A stretch of 64,000 nt of DNA from Aldehydirespirator sp965116865 (lineage in GTDB: Bacteria; Actinomycetota; Acidimicrobiia; Acidimicrobiales; Aldehydirespiratoraceae). A program made the position numbers and the translations under genes. The notes under the pieces were generated by a model. It saw only the letters and a program-made list of their open reading frames with translations. It did no database searches and was not told the DNA's origin. Shown here in pieces: positions 17,247 to 27,023 of this stretch. Where the stretch lies: assembly GCA_965116865.1 (NCBI GenBank), contig OZ220727.1:1736001-1800000 (forward strand), read 5' to 3'. Numbering within the stretch: position 1 is the stretch's first letter; each line of letters starts with the position of its first letter.

Positions 17247-20200
17247 GGCCTGCGGCGCCTCCGCAGTTCGGGAGCAGGCCCCGCCTCGCCCGATTCGAAG
17301 CCGGCCCGGGGCAGTGCCCGAGTCTGCTGGCCCGGACCCATGAGATGCAGGTCGGGAACCGACACTGCGGCCAAAGCCCCGAAGATCGCCATGTTCGAGG
17401 GACCGGCGACCATCACCGCCTCCGCCGGGGCAGTGCCCGAGTCTGACGCGAGCCGTTGATGAAGGCCAGGTCGGTGATCGTCGCTGCTGCGAGCGCCTGG
17501 AAGACCATGTTGGACGTCCCCGAGATCAAGATCGCCTCCGCCGCGGGACGGCTCTGGTGGGCTGGTTGGTTCCCGAGGCGCTGAGATCGGCCGGAACGAC
17601 TGTGGCCAGCGCGGTGAAGATCGCCCGATTGTTGGGCGAAGCGACCAAGACCCCCCCCCCCCGGCGGTCACGGCCTGCGGCGGCACGCCGCCCTGCACGC
17701 CGGATCCACTGTGTGAAGGTCTGCCGGCACCGTAGCGGCCAGCGCCGCGAACACTGTCCGATTCGACGGGCTCGACATCAGGATCGCCTCCGTCCGGGCA
17801 CTGCTCGGCATCCGCCGTCCAGGCTGTTGAGGTCCGGGGGCACTGTCGTAGCGAGGGCGGCGAATCGGGTTCTGTTGGACGGACCGCTGACCAGCTGGGG
17901 GGGGGGGCGGCCTCTTCTGCCACTCGTGGGAACATCTTGGAGATGGTCTTGACCGACGACAGGATGCGATCGTCCTCGTAGAGCCAGAGTTTGGTGAACG
18001 GCCGGTACAGGACCTCACGGATGCGGGACTCGTCGAAGACGGCCTCCTCACGCCGGCGCAGCGACTGCTTGAGGGTGCCGGTCCACTTGATCCGGTCGAG
18101 TTCGTCGTTCTCAGTACACTCATCGACGGTGCAACCCGCCTCCACGAGTTCGAGGGCCTCGTTGTAGGCGTCGATCAAACGGCTCATGCGGGCGCACAGC
18201 GCCTCACGCGAGAACGAGTAGACGTAGGTGTCGCAGTTGGTCGCAATGCCCAGCGCGTGGTCTGAGACGACGCTCGCACCTCTACTGGAAGAGTCAAGTT
18301 CGCACACCGGCATCAGGTCCGCGAAGCTGCCGTCGGTGACGTTGACCCAGTCGTGGGCGTCGTTGGGCTCCACCGTCTCGAACCGGTCGCTGGTCACGTC
18401 GCCGAGCTCGGCGAGCCAGTCGAACTTCTGCTTCAGAGTCGAGTACTCCGGGACCTCCGCGTAGCGCAGCACGGCGGGCTGATCGGGCGGCCTGCCCGGG
18501 TTGCGCACCAGCACGGTGATCTGAACCCCGCTTCGCGACCCGTGACCCTTTCTAACTTCTGAGTCCTCGCGAATGTCAATCCCGAAGATGACCTGGCCCT
18601 CTCTGGCACGCTCGTCGTCGGACTTCATGGCGTCGCCCAAGAGGTTGACCACGTAGATGCCGGTGAACTCGTCGCGCAGCGCAGCCCGCATCCCGGCCAG
18701 CGACGGCGCGTTGCCGAGAGAGTTGGGATGCACGAACGCCACGATCCCCGGACGGGAAACGTCGCCGTCCGGACCGCTGAGCCGATCAGAGGCCCAACGG
18801 ATCGCCTCCACATACAGATTTCCGGCGGACTTTCCGGCGCCTCGGCCTGTGACCTGTTTGTGGCGCTTGCCGTAGGTCTCGCGGACTCGCTGCTCGATGT
18901 GGGGGTAGGAGATGTTGGGGTTGTCGTCACCGGCGGACTTCTGGCCCGCCGACCAGGGCGGGTTGGCGACGATCACCTGGATCGCGAGCTCGCTCTGGGC
19001 TTTGGCCCTTCCGCTGTTGTCGGCGATGGCGCCCGTGCCGGGCAGCCAGCCGTCGGCCGCGAGATGGAAGGTGTCGGTGAGCACGATCCCCTCGAAGGGC
19101 TCGTAGGCGCCGGTGCGCTCGCGGCAGCCCTCCTCGATCTTGAGAGCGGCCAGGTAGTAGGCCAGCAGCACCACCTCGTTGGCGTGGATCTCCGGCGCGC
19201 CGCCCGAGGCGAACCCCGACACCTCGCCCTGGAACTTGCGGGCCAGATCGCGGTCGCGCACCAAGAACTCTCCGTCCGCGTCCCGCTGGGTGAGCAGCCG
19301 GTTGACGAAGGTGCCGGTGCCGGTGAAGGGGTCCAGGATGTTCACGCCCGCATCGGAGACCCCCCGCCCGAACTCGGATCGGGCCACGGCATCGACGGAG
19401 CGCAGCATGAAGTCCACCAGCTCCACCGGCGTGTACACGATCCCGAGGCGCTTGGTCTCGTCAGGCATCGCCGCTGCGAAGAACTGCTCGTACACCTCGA
19501 GCATCACCTTGATCCGGGTGTCGGAGTCCGCCGCGCCCGAGAGCCGGTCGGCGACGCTGGCATAGAAGCGATCGAGGCCGCGGGTCTCGTCACGCAGCAG
19601 CACGTCCTCCTCCTTGAACGTGTCGAGCAGCTCGTTGAGCGCCTTGGAGATCGGGTTGCGGTCCGCGAACCCGCTCTCGGAGAACAGCGCGTCGAACACC
19701 GGGACAGTCACCACATGCTGGGCCAGCATCGAGACGAGCTCGGCGCGCGGCACCGCTCGGCCGACGGTTGCGGCCATGTCGGCCTCGAACACCTCGAAGG
19801 CCCCCGCGAGCTGGGCGTTGGCGCGGAGCGCGGTGCGGGCCCGTTCGGCGATAGTGCCCGTGATGCGGGCCACTTCAGCGCCCCAGCGGTGCCAATACTG
19901 GCGGTCGCCGCACTGCTCCACCACTCTGGAGGCCACTGCGTCGTGCAGCGGCAGCCGGCCCTGCACGCCGTAGCGGGACTCGTCGAGCACCCCGCAGTCG
20001 CCGTCGCAGCCGAAGGCGCCGCATCGGTCGCAGAGCCCGGTGGTCAGGATCCTCATTGGCGGCTCGCCGGTCAGGTCCGCGGTGTTGATGGCCACGTCGA
20101 GGCGCTCGTCGTGGGAGCGCAACGCCTTGAGGACGCTCCACACGACCTTGAAGTCCGATCCCGAGAGCACCTCGTCGTCGTCGAGGCTCATCCCGGCGGG

Positions 20201-20803
20201 CACCACCACCGGCAGCACCACGTAGCCGCAGGCCTTTCCCGGCGAGCGGCGCATCACCCGGCCCACAGCCTGCACCACGTCTGTCTGAGAGCGCTTGGGC
20301 TCGAGGAACAGCACCGCGTCGAGCGCGGGCACGTCCACGCCCTCAGTCAGGCACTTGGCGTTGGTGACGATGCGGCAACCGCCGCCGGGGTCGCCGCCGC
20401 GCAGCCATCCGAGGATCCGGGAGCGCTGCAAGGCGTTGCGGCTGCCGTCGGTGTGGCGCACCTCGAAGCCGAGCAGCTCCGGCCGACCGTCGTCGTCAGC
20501 GTCGGGACGCGATCGGGAGACAGGATCGAGCCGGCCAGCTCGTCGGCGCGCCGCGACCGCGGCCGAGTCCTCGCCGCTGACAGCTTCGACTATCGGGTTC
20601 CAGTAGCGCTCAACCCGCTGGGAGCTGCCGATCGTGTTGGTGAACGCTATGGCGCGGCAGGCGCTCAGGCCGCCGCCCGCGAGCGCCCCCGTGACACGGC
20701 CGTGCGGCGTGCGAGTACTCGGATCCGCGAGCGCGTCCCAGCACCCCACGAACTTGACTGCCTCGGCGGTGCTGACCGCCTGGCTGCGAGACCCCCCGTT
20801 GCT
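17243..20803 (-). pseudogene. Type ISP R-M enzyme, helicase second half plus methyltransferase
   Basis: The open frame runs from the IS607 junction (stop codon at 20804-20806). It contains the second helicase lobe (CLTEGVDVPALDAVLFLEP, QTDVVQAVGRVMRRSPGK), a linker, and a gamma-type adenine methyltransferase: motif I ILDPFTGTGTFVNRLL, motif IV VIVANPPWSAG, then GDDNPNISYP. Type ISP enzymes combine nuclease, translocase, methylase and target recognition in one chain. The first ~half of the protein lies beyond the IS element (22947-24314). The end passes through the repeated module array and stops at 17243, overlapping the separate C-terminal frame. Confidence 0.8.
17340..17920 (-). repeat. Five diverged tandem copies of a ~40-codon C-terminal module with G/C tracts
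   Basis: On the minus strand, five copies of a motif like AEAILISGPSN..F.ALAA...DL....QTRALPRRR occur, their 'SN' positions being near 17875, 17764, 17635, 17514 and 17398 (spacings about 113-129 bp). Neighbouring copies are out of frame with each other, and copies tend to run into TGA at the start of the next. Homopolymers sit at two junctions: 11 G at 17897-17907 and 12 C at 17651-17662 (plus strand). Only the last copy (near 17398) is in the frame joined to the stop at 17243. Confidence 0.8.
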
Positions 20804-20960
20804 TTAAGTGTTGTGTTCTGTTCACGCGACTTTTGGCACCCCTCGCGGGGTTGAACTTGTGGTTTGTTCTTCACGGTTCGGTGAGTGTGTCTCACCCAGC
20901 GGGTCGTGCCCGGCCTGACGGCCATCGGCTGGTCCGCCGAAGCGGATGAGCCGGGGTGGG
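20780..20960 (-). ncRNA. Predicted omega/reRNA region at the end of tnpB
   Basis: By family knowledge, TnpB guide RNAs derive from the 3' end of tnpB and extend past the element's right end, the outside ~16-20 nt acting as guide. Here that would read minus strand through ~20806 into the helicase sequence ggtctcgcagccaggcggtc. Position inferred; no structure was computed. Confidence 0.35.
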
Positions 20961-22321
20961 TCTTCTAGTCCCTCTTCCGTTTCGCGTGGTGCTTCTGGTA
21001 GCGCCACGCTCGCAGCCGCAACTCTGCTGCGTTCCGGTACAGGCTCGTAAACCACCGTGAGTCCGTACCGGGCTAGGTTGATCGCTGCGTTGTCGTCACG
21101 GTCGTGGCGAGCACCGCAGTCCTCGTTTTTGCATGTCCAACAGGTTTCCCAGTCGTTTTTGGTGCGGGTTCCGCATTGGTGACATGTTTGGCTCGACGGG
21201 AACCAGCGGTCGGCCAACACAAGGTTGGAGCCGTACCACTCGCATTTGTATTCGAGTTGTCGCCGCAGTTCTCCTAATGCGGCGTCGCTGATCCCTCGTC
21301 GGCGTGCCCGTGCGCCGGGCAAGCCTTTCTGTCGCTTCATCCCGGCTATGTTGAGGTCTTCAATCACGATCTCGCCGTGGGTTTTGGCGAGTCGTGTCGT
21401 CAACTTGTGCATAGAGTCGCGGCGTTTGGCTGCGACCTCGGCATGTAGCTTGGAGATTCGTTGCTGCTGTTTCTTGCAGCGGTTCGATCCTCGCTGCCCT
21501 CGGCTCTGGGAGCGTTGCAACACAGCGAGCTTCGACAAAGCGTGCTCTAACGGTTTCGGGCGCGGCACGCGTTCGATGATTGTCCCGTCGGGTGCGGCGA
21601 CCACCGCGAGCCACCGCAAACCAACGTCGATCCCGACACGGGATACAGGCGACAACGGTTTGTGATGGCGTTGCGGCCTCAACACATCGACCTTCAACGA
21701 CACATAGAACTGGTCGCCCGCCCCGATGGAGACAGTGGCGGACTTGATACGGGCCATTCCCTTGTTGATGAGCCTGTCAAGCCTGCGAGCGTTCTCCCCG
21801 AGACGGATCACACCATGACGCGGCAGCCGCACATGGCGACGGTCGGTCAGCTTGATAGTTCCAGTGCTGATCCTGTACGAATCCCTGTTCCGTCCCTTCT
21901 TGTGGAACCGTGGGAACCCCAACTTCGGGCCTTTGCGTCTCCCCGCCCGCGACGCAACCCAATCCCAGTAAGCGCCAACAGCGTCAGAGATTCCGTTCGC
22001 TGCAGCTTCTTTGGATACCTCCGGCCACCACTCCTGGAACGTGTCGCCATCAACACACAACTCGCGTTTCTCGATGTTCCATCGCTTGCGGAAATCAGGA
22101 AACGACTTCAACTGCTCCAACTCCGCCACGGTCCCCGCAGCTTTGGCCTTGTGATATTCGTCGATCTGCTCTTTGAAAACCGCCACAGTCCAGTTGTGCG
22201 CCTTACGGCGCATCCCGGCATGACGACGAATCAACACCTTCGTCGCTTCGTCAGGGTCAAGCCGGAACTTGAACGCTTGATGCGACCAACCCTCAGGCAA
22301 CGGTTCCCGACCCTTACGCAT
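20822..22321 (-). CDS. tnpB: TnpB, RNA-guided nuclease of the IS607 element
   Basis: 499 aa. RuvC-like nuclease acidic residues are all present: VGIDVGLRWLAV, EIVIEDLNIAGM and RHDRDDNAAINL. The zinc ribbon is intact (CHQCGTRT and CWTCKNEDCG). The N-terminus (HQAFKFRLDPDEATKVLI) is the usual OrfB helix-turn-helix region. TnpB proteins cut DNA guided by an RNA from the element's right end and help retain the transposon. The ATG overlaps the tnpA stop by one base (TGATG). The C-terminal tail after the RuvC domain (~80 aa) is proline- and charge-rich and is expected to overlap the guide RNA gene. Confidence 0.95.
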   Translation of the reverse strand: MRKGREPLPEGWSHQAFKFRLDPDEATKVLIRRHAGMRRKAHNWTVAVFKEQIDEYHKAKAAGTVAELEQLKSFPDFRKRWNIEKRELCVDGDTFQEWWPEVSKEAAANGISDAVGAYWDWVASRAGRRKGPKLGFPRFHKKGRNRDSYRISTGTIKLTDRRHVRLPRHGVIRLGENARRLDRLINKGMARIKSATVSIGAGDQFYVSLKVDVLRPQRHHKPLSPVSRVGIDVGLRWLAVVAAPDGTIIERVPRPKPLEHALSKLAVLQRSQSRGQRGSNRCKKQQQRISKLHAEVAAKRRDSMHKLTTRLAKTHGEIVIEDLNIAGMKRQKGLPGARARRRGISDAALGELRRQLEYKCEWYGSNLVLADRWFPSSQTCHQCGTRTKNDWETCWTCKNEDCGARHDRDDNAAINLARYGLTVVYEPVPERSRVAAASVALPEAPRETEEGLEDPPRLIRFGGPADGRQAGHDPLGETHSPNREEQTTSSTPRGVPKVA

Positions 22322-22902
22322 CAGCCCGCACCACCGACATCCACGCTCTGAGCCGAAGCCAACGCAGCCTCAGCACGCCGCTTCGCTCCACGGCGACCGT
22401 ACACGCGAGCACACAACGAAGTCACAACCTCAGTCAGATCACGCACCAGATCATCTTCGAGCTCGCCGTCGTCAACGACCTCTATCCGCCGACCCGACCC
22501 GCCTAACGCTGCTTGCACATACTCGAACCCGAACCTGCACACACGATCCCTGTGCTCACAAACGATCACAGCCACATTCGAGTCCGACAACAACCTCACG
22601 AACTTGCGGCGAGCACCGTTCAACGCAGACCCCACCTCAGTCACCACACGATCAACCTGCAACCCGCTCGACGTCGCCCACCCCACACACCGCGCCACCT
22701 GTGCATCCAGCCCGCTCGACTGATCCGCCGACGACACCCGCGCATACACCACCGTCTCACCATCCGCCACCGTCTCAGCATGAACAATGATCGTTCCCGA
22801 CGGCAACTGCTCAGCCGGAACCGGCAACAACCCCTTCCGCCACCAGTCATACGCCGTGTGATAATTCACACCCATCTTGCGCGCATAATCCGACAACTTC
22901 AC
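22321..22902 (-). CDS. tnpA: IS607 family serine recombinase TnpA
   Basis: 193 aa from the GTG at 22902, chosen because KLSDYARKMGVNYHTAYDWW is the start of the MerR-like HTH; the open frame extends further upstream without homology. The catalytic domain has VVYARVSSADQSSGLDAQV (nucleophile serine in ARVSS) and VIVCEHRDRVCRFGFEYV. It ends with a ~50-aa helical tail. It catalyses strand exchange for transposition. tnpB follows with a one-base overlap. Confidence 0.92.
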   Translation of the reverse strand: MKLSDYARKMGVNYHTAYDWWRKGLLPVPAEQLPSGTIIVHAETVADGETVVYARVSSADQSSGLDAQVARCVGWATSSGLQVDRVVTEVGSALNGARRKFVRLLSDSNVAVIVCEHRDRVCRFGFEYVQAALGGSGRRIEVVDDGELEDDLVRDLTEVVTSLCARVYGRRGAKRRAEAALASAQSVDVGGAG

Positions 22903-22946
22903 ACACCAATCATAGCGCACAAACACCAACAAACCAGACAAAAACA

Positions 22947-23759
22947 CTACGAACTAGCCAGCAGATGAAAGCCCCCGGCGGAATCGTCGTCCGGCAGGGT
23001 CAAGACCTCGCCGCCGAGCAGGCCCGCGATATGCGTCTCGGACACGGCGATCACAAGCACCTCGTAGTCGCTGAGGTGGCCCTGCTCCACCGCCACGCCG
23101 AAACTCATCCGGTACAGCTCCTCGCCGTAGACCGTCTCATCGTCCATCGAGAACACGTCGAAGTCGCGGCTGTGGCCGCGGACCTTGGCGCGCAGCCGGT
23201 CGGTGTAGATGCGGGGCGTCGCCGTCATGTACAGGCGCTTCGCGGCCGCGATCCTGGCCGAGTCGTGGATCAGGGTGAAATGGCTGCCGGCGTCGGCCTC
23301 ATGAACCCCGGTCGTGCGATGCGCCTCGTCGCAGACGGCCACGTCGAAGCGCGACGAAGCGGCGCCGCCAGCCGCAGCACGCTGGGCCTGCTCGACGACT
23401 CCGAGCGACTGGTACGTGCAGAACACCACGGTCATCGTGCTCGGCCCGGCGCCCGCGAGAGCTTCAGCCACCCGCTCCGGGTCGGTGGTGACCGGCAGGG
23501 CCAGCTCGGCTATGTCCGCGTCCTCGTCGTTGCGGCCGGCGCGGGTGTCCGAGCACACCCCGATGTAGCGGTGCGGAACCTCCGGGTCGCGCTGCGCGGC
23601 CCACTCCCGCATGGTCTGGCCCATCAGAGCGATCGACGGCACCAGGTAGAGGACCCGGCCGCCCGCGCCGGCCAACCGCTCGGCGATCCACAGGGCCACC
23701 ACCGATTTGCCGGTGCCGCACGGCAGCACGAGCTTGCCGCGGTCAGCCGTCGCCAGCCT
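22947..23759 (-). pseudogene. Type ISP R-M enzyme, first helicase lobe
   Basis: In frame with the nuclease part upstream except for a TAG at 23760-23762. Shows Walker A LPCGTGKSVVALW, YLVPSIALMGQTMREW, DEAH-box VCDEAHRT and motif III MTATPRIYTDRL. It ends at an accidental TAG inside the inserted IS607 element (22947). The reading frame is otherwise undamaged, so the nonsense change and the insertion are the only clear lesions in this part. Confidence 0.85.
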
Positions 23760-24314
23760 CTACACCACCGCTGCCACCGCCTCGGCCTGGTACGGCTTCG
23801 GATCGTGGCGAACCGGCGCGAACCGCAACTCGTCGGGACGGTCCAGGAAGGCGGCCCAGTCGACCGGCCACTCGTCGAGATCCGCCGCGTGCAGGACCTG
23901 GCACCGGGGATGCGCCTTCGAGACCATCGTCTGCGCGTTGGCACCCAACCCGGCGGTCACCACCAGCAGCCGGGAAGTGAAGCACTCGGCTGCGGAGGCC
24001 GACAGGAACGTGTCCACCCCAGACTTCGGGATCGTCGAGGACGGGTCGTACAGCTTGGCTTGGACCGCGCACAGGCCCCCGCCCCATTCCTCGGTCTGCT
24101 CGGCCACCAGATCGATGCCGACGTCGACGCCGTAGCCCTCACACTCCCGGTCGGGCCACTCCATCCAGCGCCACACTCGCCTGAACCGCTGCGGGCCGAA
24201 CTCGCCGGGATGCGCCATGAACGCAGCCCTGAGCAGCCGCTCGAACACACGGCCCCGCTGCTGGGGAGACTCGAAGCGCCGGTTCAGCAAGTCCACCACC
24301 GAGCAGGGGTCCAT
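23760..24314 (-). pseudogene. Type ISP R-M enzyme, N-terminal Mrr-like nuclease domain
   Basis: Begins MDPCSVVDLLNRRFESPQQ at the ATG at 24314, 44 bp after the VWA gene. The PD-(D/E)XK-type core is visible as VDVGIDLVAEQTEEW and LCAVQAKLY, then DTFLSASAAECFTSRLLVV. HDPKPYQAEAVAAVV leads into the helicase, where the frame hits TAG (23760-23762); reading on gives RLATADRGKLVLPCGTGKS in the same frame. In relatives this position is a coding residue, so the TAG is a nonsense mutation. The start is inferred from homology. Confidence 0.8.
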
Positions 24315-24358
24315 CGGCGACGCGGTCTGAGCATGTTGATCGGCCACGGCGGGCAAGC

Positions 24359-25828
24359 CTAGACGAGGCGGTCTACGAAAGCCTCGAGCTGGCGCAGGTT
24401 GCGCACCTCGAACACGCCGTCGCAGTGGGGGGCGTACTCCCCCACGATCGAGTCGCCGGTGTCCCAGTAGCTGCGAGGCTCGGGGTTCAGCCAGAACACG
24501 TGGCGGGCCCTCTGCTGCAGGCCCTTGACGATCCAGCTCTCGGGCGCGTGGTAGTTGTTGCGGGCGTCGCCGAGGATCAGCACGGTGGTGCGGGGCCCGA
24601 CACCGTCGGCGTAGTTGTCCCAGAACACGCCGAGGGCGTGGCCGTAGTCGGAGTGGCCGTCCACCCACACCACGTCGGCCTCGGTGTTGACCCGGTGAAC
24701 CGCCTCCGCGATGTCGTCGGCGCCCTCGAAGAAGCCGGTCACCTCGTCGAGCCCGTCGATGAACACGAACGAGCGCACCTTGGAGAACTGGCTCGAGACG
24801 GCGTACACCAGCTGCAGCGTGAACCGGGCGAAGGCGGCCACCGAGCCCGACACGTCGGCCACCACCATGATGTCGGGCTTGTGCGGGCGCGGGCGGCGGA
24901 ACTTCGGCTCCACGGGCACACCGCCGTAGGACAGCGAATGGCGCACAGTCGAACGGAAGTCGAGCGGACCGGCCCGTCCGTGGCGGCGTTTGCGGACCAG
25001 CCTGGCGGCCAGCTTGCGGGTCAGCGGGTAGACGGCCTTGCGCAGGCCGGCCATCTCCTCGCGCGACGCATGCATGAAGTCGATGTCGGCCGGCAGCGGC
25101 TTGCGCAGGGTCTTGGCCATGGCCTCGACGCCCCGGTCGGCCACCAGCCGACGCCGGATCTCGGCCTCGATCCGGCGCTTCATCTCCGAGATGCGCAACT
25201 CGAACTCGTCGCGCCGCAATCGCAGGTCGAAGTCGTCGACGTCGCCGTCGGTGTGCTGGGCGGCGTCCATGAGACGCTCCAGCACGCCCTCGAGGTCGAG
25301 GTTCCGCAGGGTGCGGTACAGATAGTAGGTGCCGCCGACGGGACGGCCCGGCTCCATCCCCGCATAGCGGCGCACCGCCTCGCGGGCCGCGGCCCGCAGC
25401 ATCTCGGAGTCGCCCCGCATCAGCGCCCGGTAGAGCATCTCGGCCAGCTCCTCGGGGCTGAGCGCGTCGCCGCCGGAGCCCCGGTCGCCCTCGGCCCGGA
25501 TCTCGCCGTCGGCCTCGTCGGCCTCGTCGAAATCCTCCGCGGCGATCTCGTACTGGGCGCCCCGCAGGGAGAAGTACACCTCGAATACGGTCTCGAAGGC
25601 CTTCCAGTGGGCCTGGTTCTTCACCAGCGTGGCCGCCAGGGCGTGCTTGAAGGTCTCGCGGTCGGTGACCGGGACATGCTTCACCGCCTCCATGGCGTCG
25701 AGGCTCTCGGTGAGGCTGGCCGGGATGCCGACGGACCGCAGCTCCGCGACGAAGCCGTTGAGAAGGTCCAAGAGAGGGTCCCCCGCCTCGGCCGGCAGCG
25801 TGGGAAGGTCAGTCCCGCAAACCGTCAT
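24359..25828 (-). CDS. VWA domain (CoxE-like) protein
   Basis: 489 aa. The C-terminal von Willebrand A domain has a MIDAS motif (VVADVSGSVAAF) and a later VDGHSDYGHAL segment; LILGDARNNY is also typical of CoxE-like proteins. The first half is alpha-helical and acidic (EDFDEADEADGEIRAEG). MoxR ATPases and CoxE/VWA partners work together as chaperone or metal-cofactor insertion systems, and the MoxR gene lies directly upstream on the same strand. The specific client is not evident here. Start ATG at 25828. Confidence 0.85.
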   Translation of the reverse strand: MTVCGTDLPTLPAEAGDPLLDLLNGFVAELRSVGIPASLTESLDAMEAVKHVPVTDRETFKHALAATLVKNQAHWKAFETVFEVYFSLRGAQYEIAAEDFDEADEADGEIRAEGDRGSGGDALSPEELAEMLYRALMRGDSEMLRAAAREAVRRYAGMEPGRPVGGTYYLYRTLRNLDLEGVLERLMDAAQHTDGDVDDFDLRLRRDEFELRISEMKRRIEAEIRRRLVADRGVEAMAKTLRKPLPADIDFMHASREEMAGLRKAVYPLTRKLAARLVRKRRHGRAGPLDFRSTVRHSLSYGGVPVEPKFRRPRPHKPDIMVVADVSGSVAAFARFTLQLVYAVSSQFSKVRSFVFIDGLDEVTGFFEGADDIAEAVHRVNTEADVVWVDGHSDYGHALGVFWDNYADGVGPRTTVLILGDARNNYHAPESWIVKGLQQRARHVFWLNPEPRSYWDTGDSIVGEYAPHCDGVFEVRNLRQLEAFVDRLV

Positions 25829-25873
25829 CGCCGAGCACCCCCATGACCGGCGGCCGCACCCCGTGTCTCCCGC

Positions 25874-25976
25874 CCGTGTTCGCTGCGCTCACTGGCCGCT
25901 CGGGCCACGGTCTGGCCCGGCGCCTCTGCGCTCAGTGCCTCCAAGGGCTCTCATCAACCGCGACTCCCAGCTCGGC
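25874..25976. repeat. Dispersed intergenic element, copy a
   Basis: Begins gttcgctgcgctcactggcc and ends agctcggcctctag, filling the gap between moxR and the VWA gene; the final tag is the moxR stop (minus strand). Matching ends occur at 27024, 28471 (inverted) and 49329. Confidence 0.7.
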
Positions 25977-25978
25977 CT

Positions 25979-26860
25979 CTAGGGCTCTATGCCGTCGACG
26001 GTCGCCAGTTCCTTGGTCGCCTTGGCGATGTCGCTCTGGTGTTTCAACAGGATGTTGACTGTCTCGGCGGCCACCTCGGCGTCGATGTGCTGCACGCCCA
26101 GCAGGACCAGCGTGCGGGCCCAGTCGAGGGTCTCCGACACCGACGGCGGCTTCTTGAGCTCCAGCCGGCGGACGGAGCGGACCACCCGGGCCACCTGGTC
26201 GGCCAGGTTCTCGGCGATGTCGGGAACCTTGGCGAGCACGATCTCCTTCTCCCGCTCCATCGTCGGGTAGTCGATGTGGAGATACAGGCAGCGCCGCTTG
26301 AGGGCCTCGCTCAGCTCGCGGGTGTTGTTGGAGGTCAGGAACACCAGCGGCACCTGCAGCGCCTCCATGGTGCCCAGCTCCGGGATCGAGACCTGGTACT
26401 CGCTGAGGATCTCCAGCAGCAGGGCCTCGGTCTCGACCTCGACCCGGTCGACCTCGTCGATCAGCAGCACGACCGGGTCTGTGGCTCTGATCGCCTCCAG
26501 CAGGGGCCGGGTCAGCAGGAACTCGTCGGAGAAGATGTCGTCCGAGACCTCGTCCCAGCCCGCGCCCGAGTCGCGCTCGGTCTGGATCCGCAGCAGCTGC
26601 TTCTTGTAGTTCCACTCGTACAGCGCCCTGGCCTCGTCGAGGCCCTCATAGCATTGCAGGCGGATCAGCCGGCTGCCCGTCGTCTCGGCCACGCTCTTGG
26701 CCAGCTGGGTCTTGCCGGTCCCGGCCGGACCCTCGACCAGCACCGGCTTGTCGAGCCGGTCGGCCAGGTAGACGACCCCGGCCAAGCCGGCGTCGCACAG
26801 GTAGCCGACCTTGTGGAGGTCCTGTCGGACCGCGTCGACGTCAGCGAAGCGATGCGACAC
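25979..26860 (-). CDS. MoxR-family AAA+ ATPase
   Basis: 293 aa from the GTG at 26860 (SHRFADVDAVRQDLHKVGY), chosen because AGGGTGG lies ~8 bp upstream and homologues begin here. Walker A GPAGTGKTQLAKS, Walker B LLIDEVDRVE, sensor VFLTSNNTRELSEALKRR. It is expected to remodel or activate a client with the VWA protein downstream. The start region, with its ribosome binding site, is repeated 2.5 times upstream at a 71-bp period. An upstream GTG at 26893 would add 11 residues. Confidence 0.88.
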   Translation of the reverse strand: MSHRFADVDAVRQDLHKVGYLCDAGLAGVVYLADRLDKPVLVEGPAGTGKTQLAKSVAETTGSRLIRLQCYEGLDEARALYEWNYKKQLLRIQTERDSGAGWDEVSDDIFSDEFLLTRPLLEAIRATDPVVLLIDEVDRVEVETEALLLEILSEYQVSIPELGTMEALQVPLVFLTSNNTRELSEALKRRCLYLHIDYPTMEREKEIVLAKVPDIAENLADQVARVVRSVRRLELKKPPSVSETLDWARTLVLLGVQHIDAEVAAETVNILLKHQSDIAKATKELATVDGIEP

Positions 26861-27020
26861 AGCGATCCACCCTAACCGACCCCATGTTGACACCGCCGTC
26901 GCCGCGCAACGTCAGCGAAGCGATGCGACACAGCGATCCACCCTAACCGACCCCATGTTGACACCGCCGTCGCCGCGCAACGTCAGCGAAGCGATGCGAC
27001 ACAGCGATCCACCTCAAAGC
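26841..27020. repeat. 71-bp tandem repeat of the moxR start region
   Basis: Units start at 26841, 26912 and 26983 (tcagcgaagcgatgcgacac), period 71, the third partial. Each carries the ribosome binding site and start codon of moxR on the minus strand, so two extra start sites lie upstream of the true one. Confidence 0.9.
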
Positions 27021-27023
27021 CCG

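Larger units (their letters stand above)
20791..22960 (-). mobile_element. IS607-family element (tnpA + tnpB) inserted in the type ISP gene
   Basis: Two genes in IS607 order, tnpA then tnpB, are flanked by the two halves of one helicase gene: upstream half ends GGFHLLA near 22958, downstream half resumes SRSQAVSTAEAVKF near 20790. Exact ends cannot be fixed by eye; IS607 elements make no target duplication and have no inverted repeats. Both genes look intact, so the copy may be recent and active. Confidence 0.85.

Noticed and set aside
17340..17920. Diversity-generating retroelement variable repeats
   Set aside because: No reverse transcriptase, template repeat or adenine-biased substitution is visible in the window; divergence is spread over all positions and includes frame changes.
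23760..23762. Stop-codon recoding (TAG as sense)
   Set aside because: Other genes in the window, such as rsfS and moxR, end with TAG, so a single in-frame TAG in a damaged gene is better explained as a mutation.
17243..24314. Functional type ISP restriction enzyme
   Set aside because: A nonsense codon, an IS607 insertion and a disrupted C-terminal junction make a full-length product impossible without several events.
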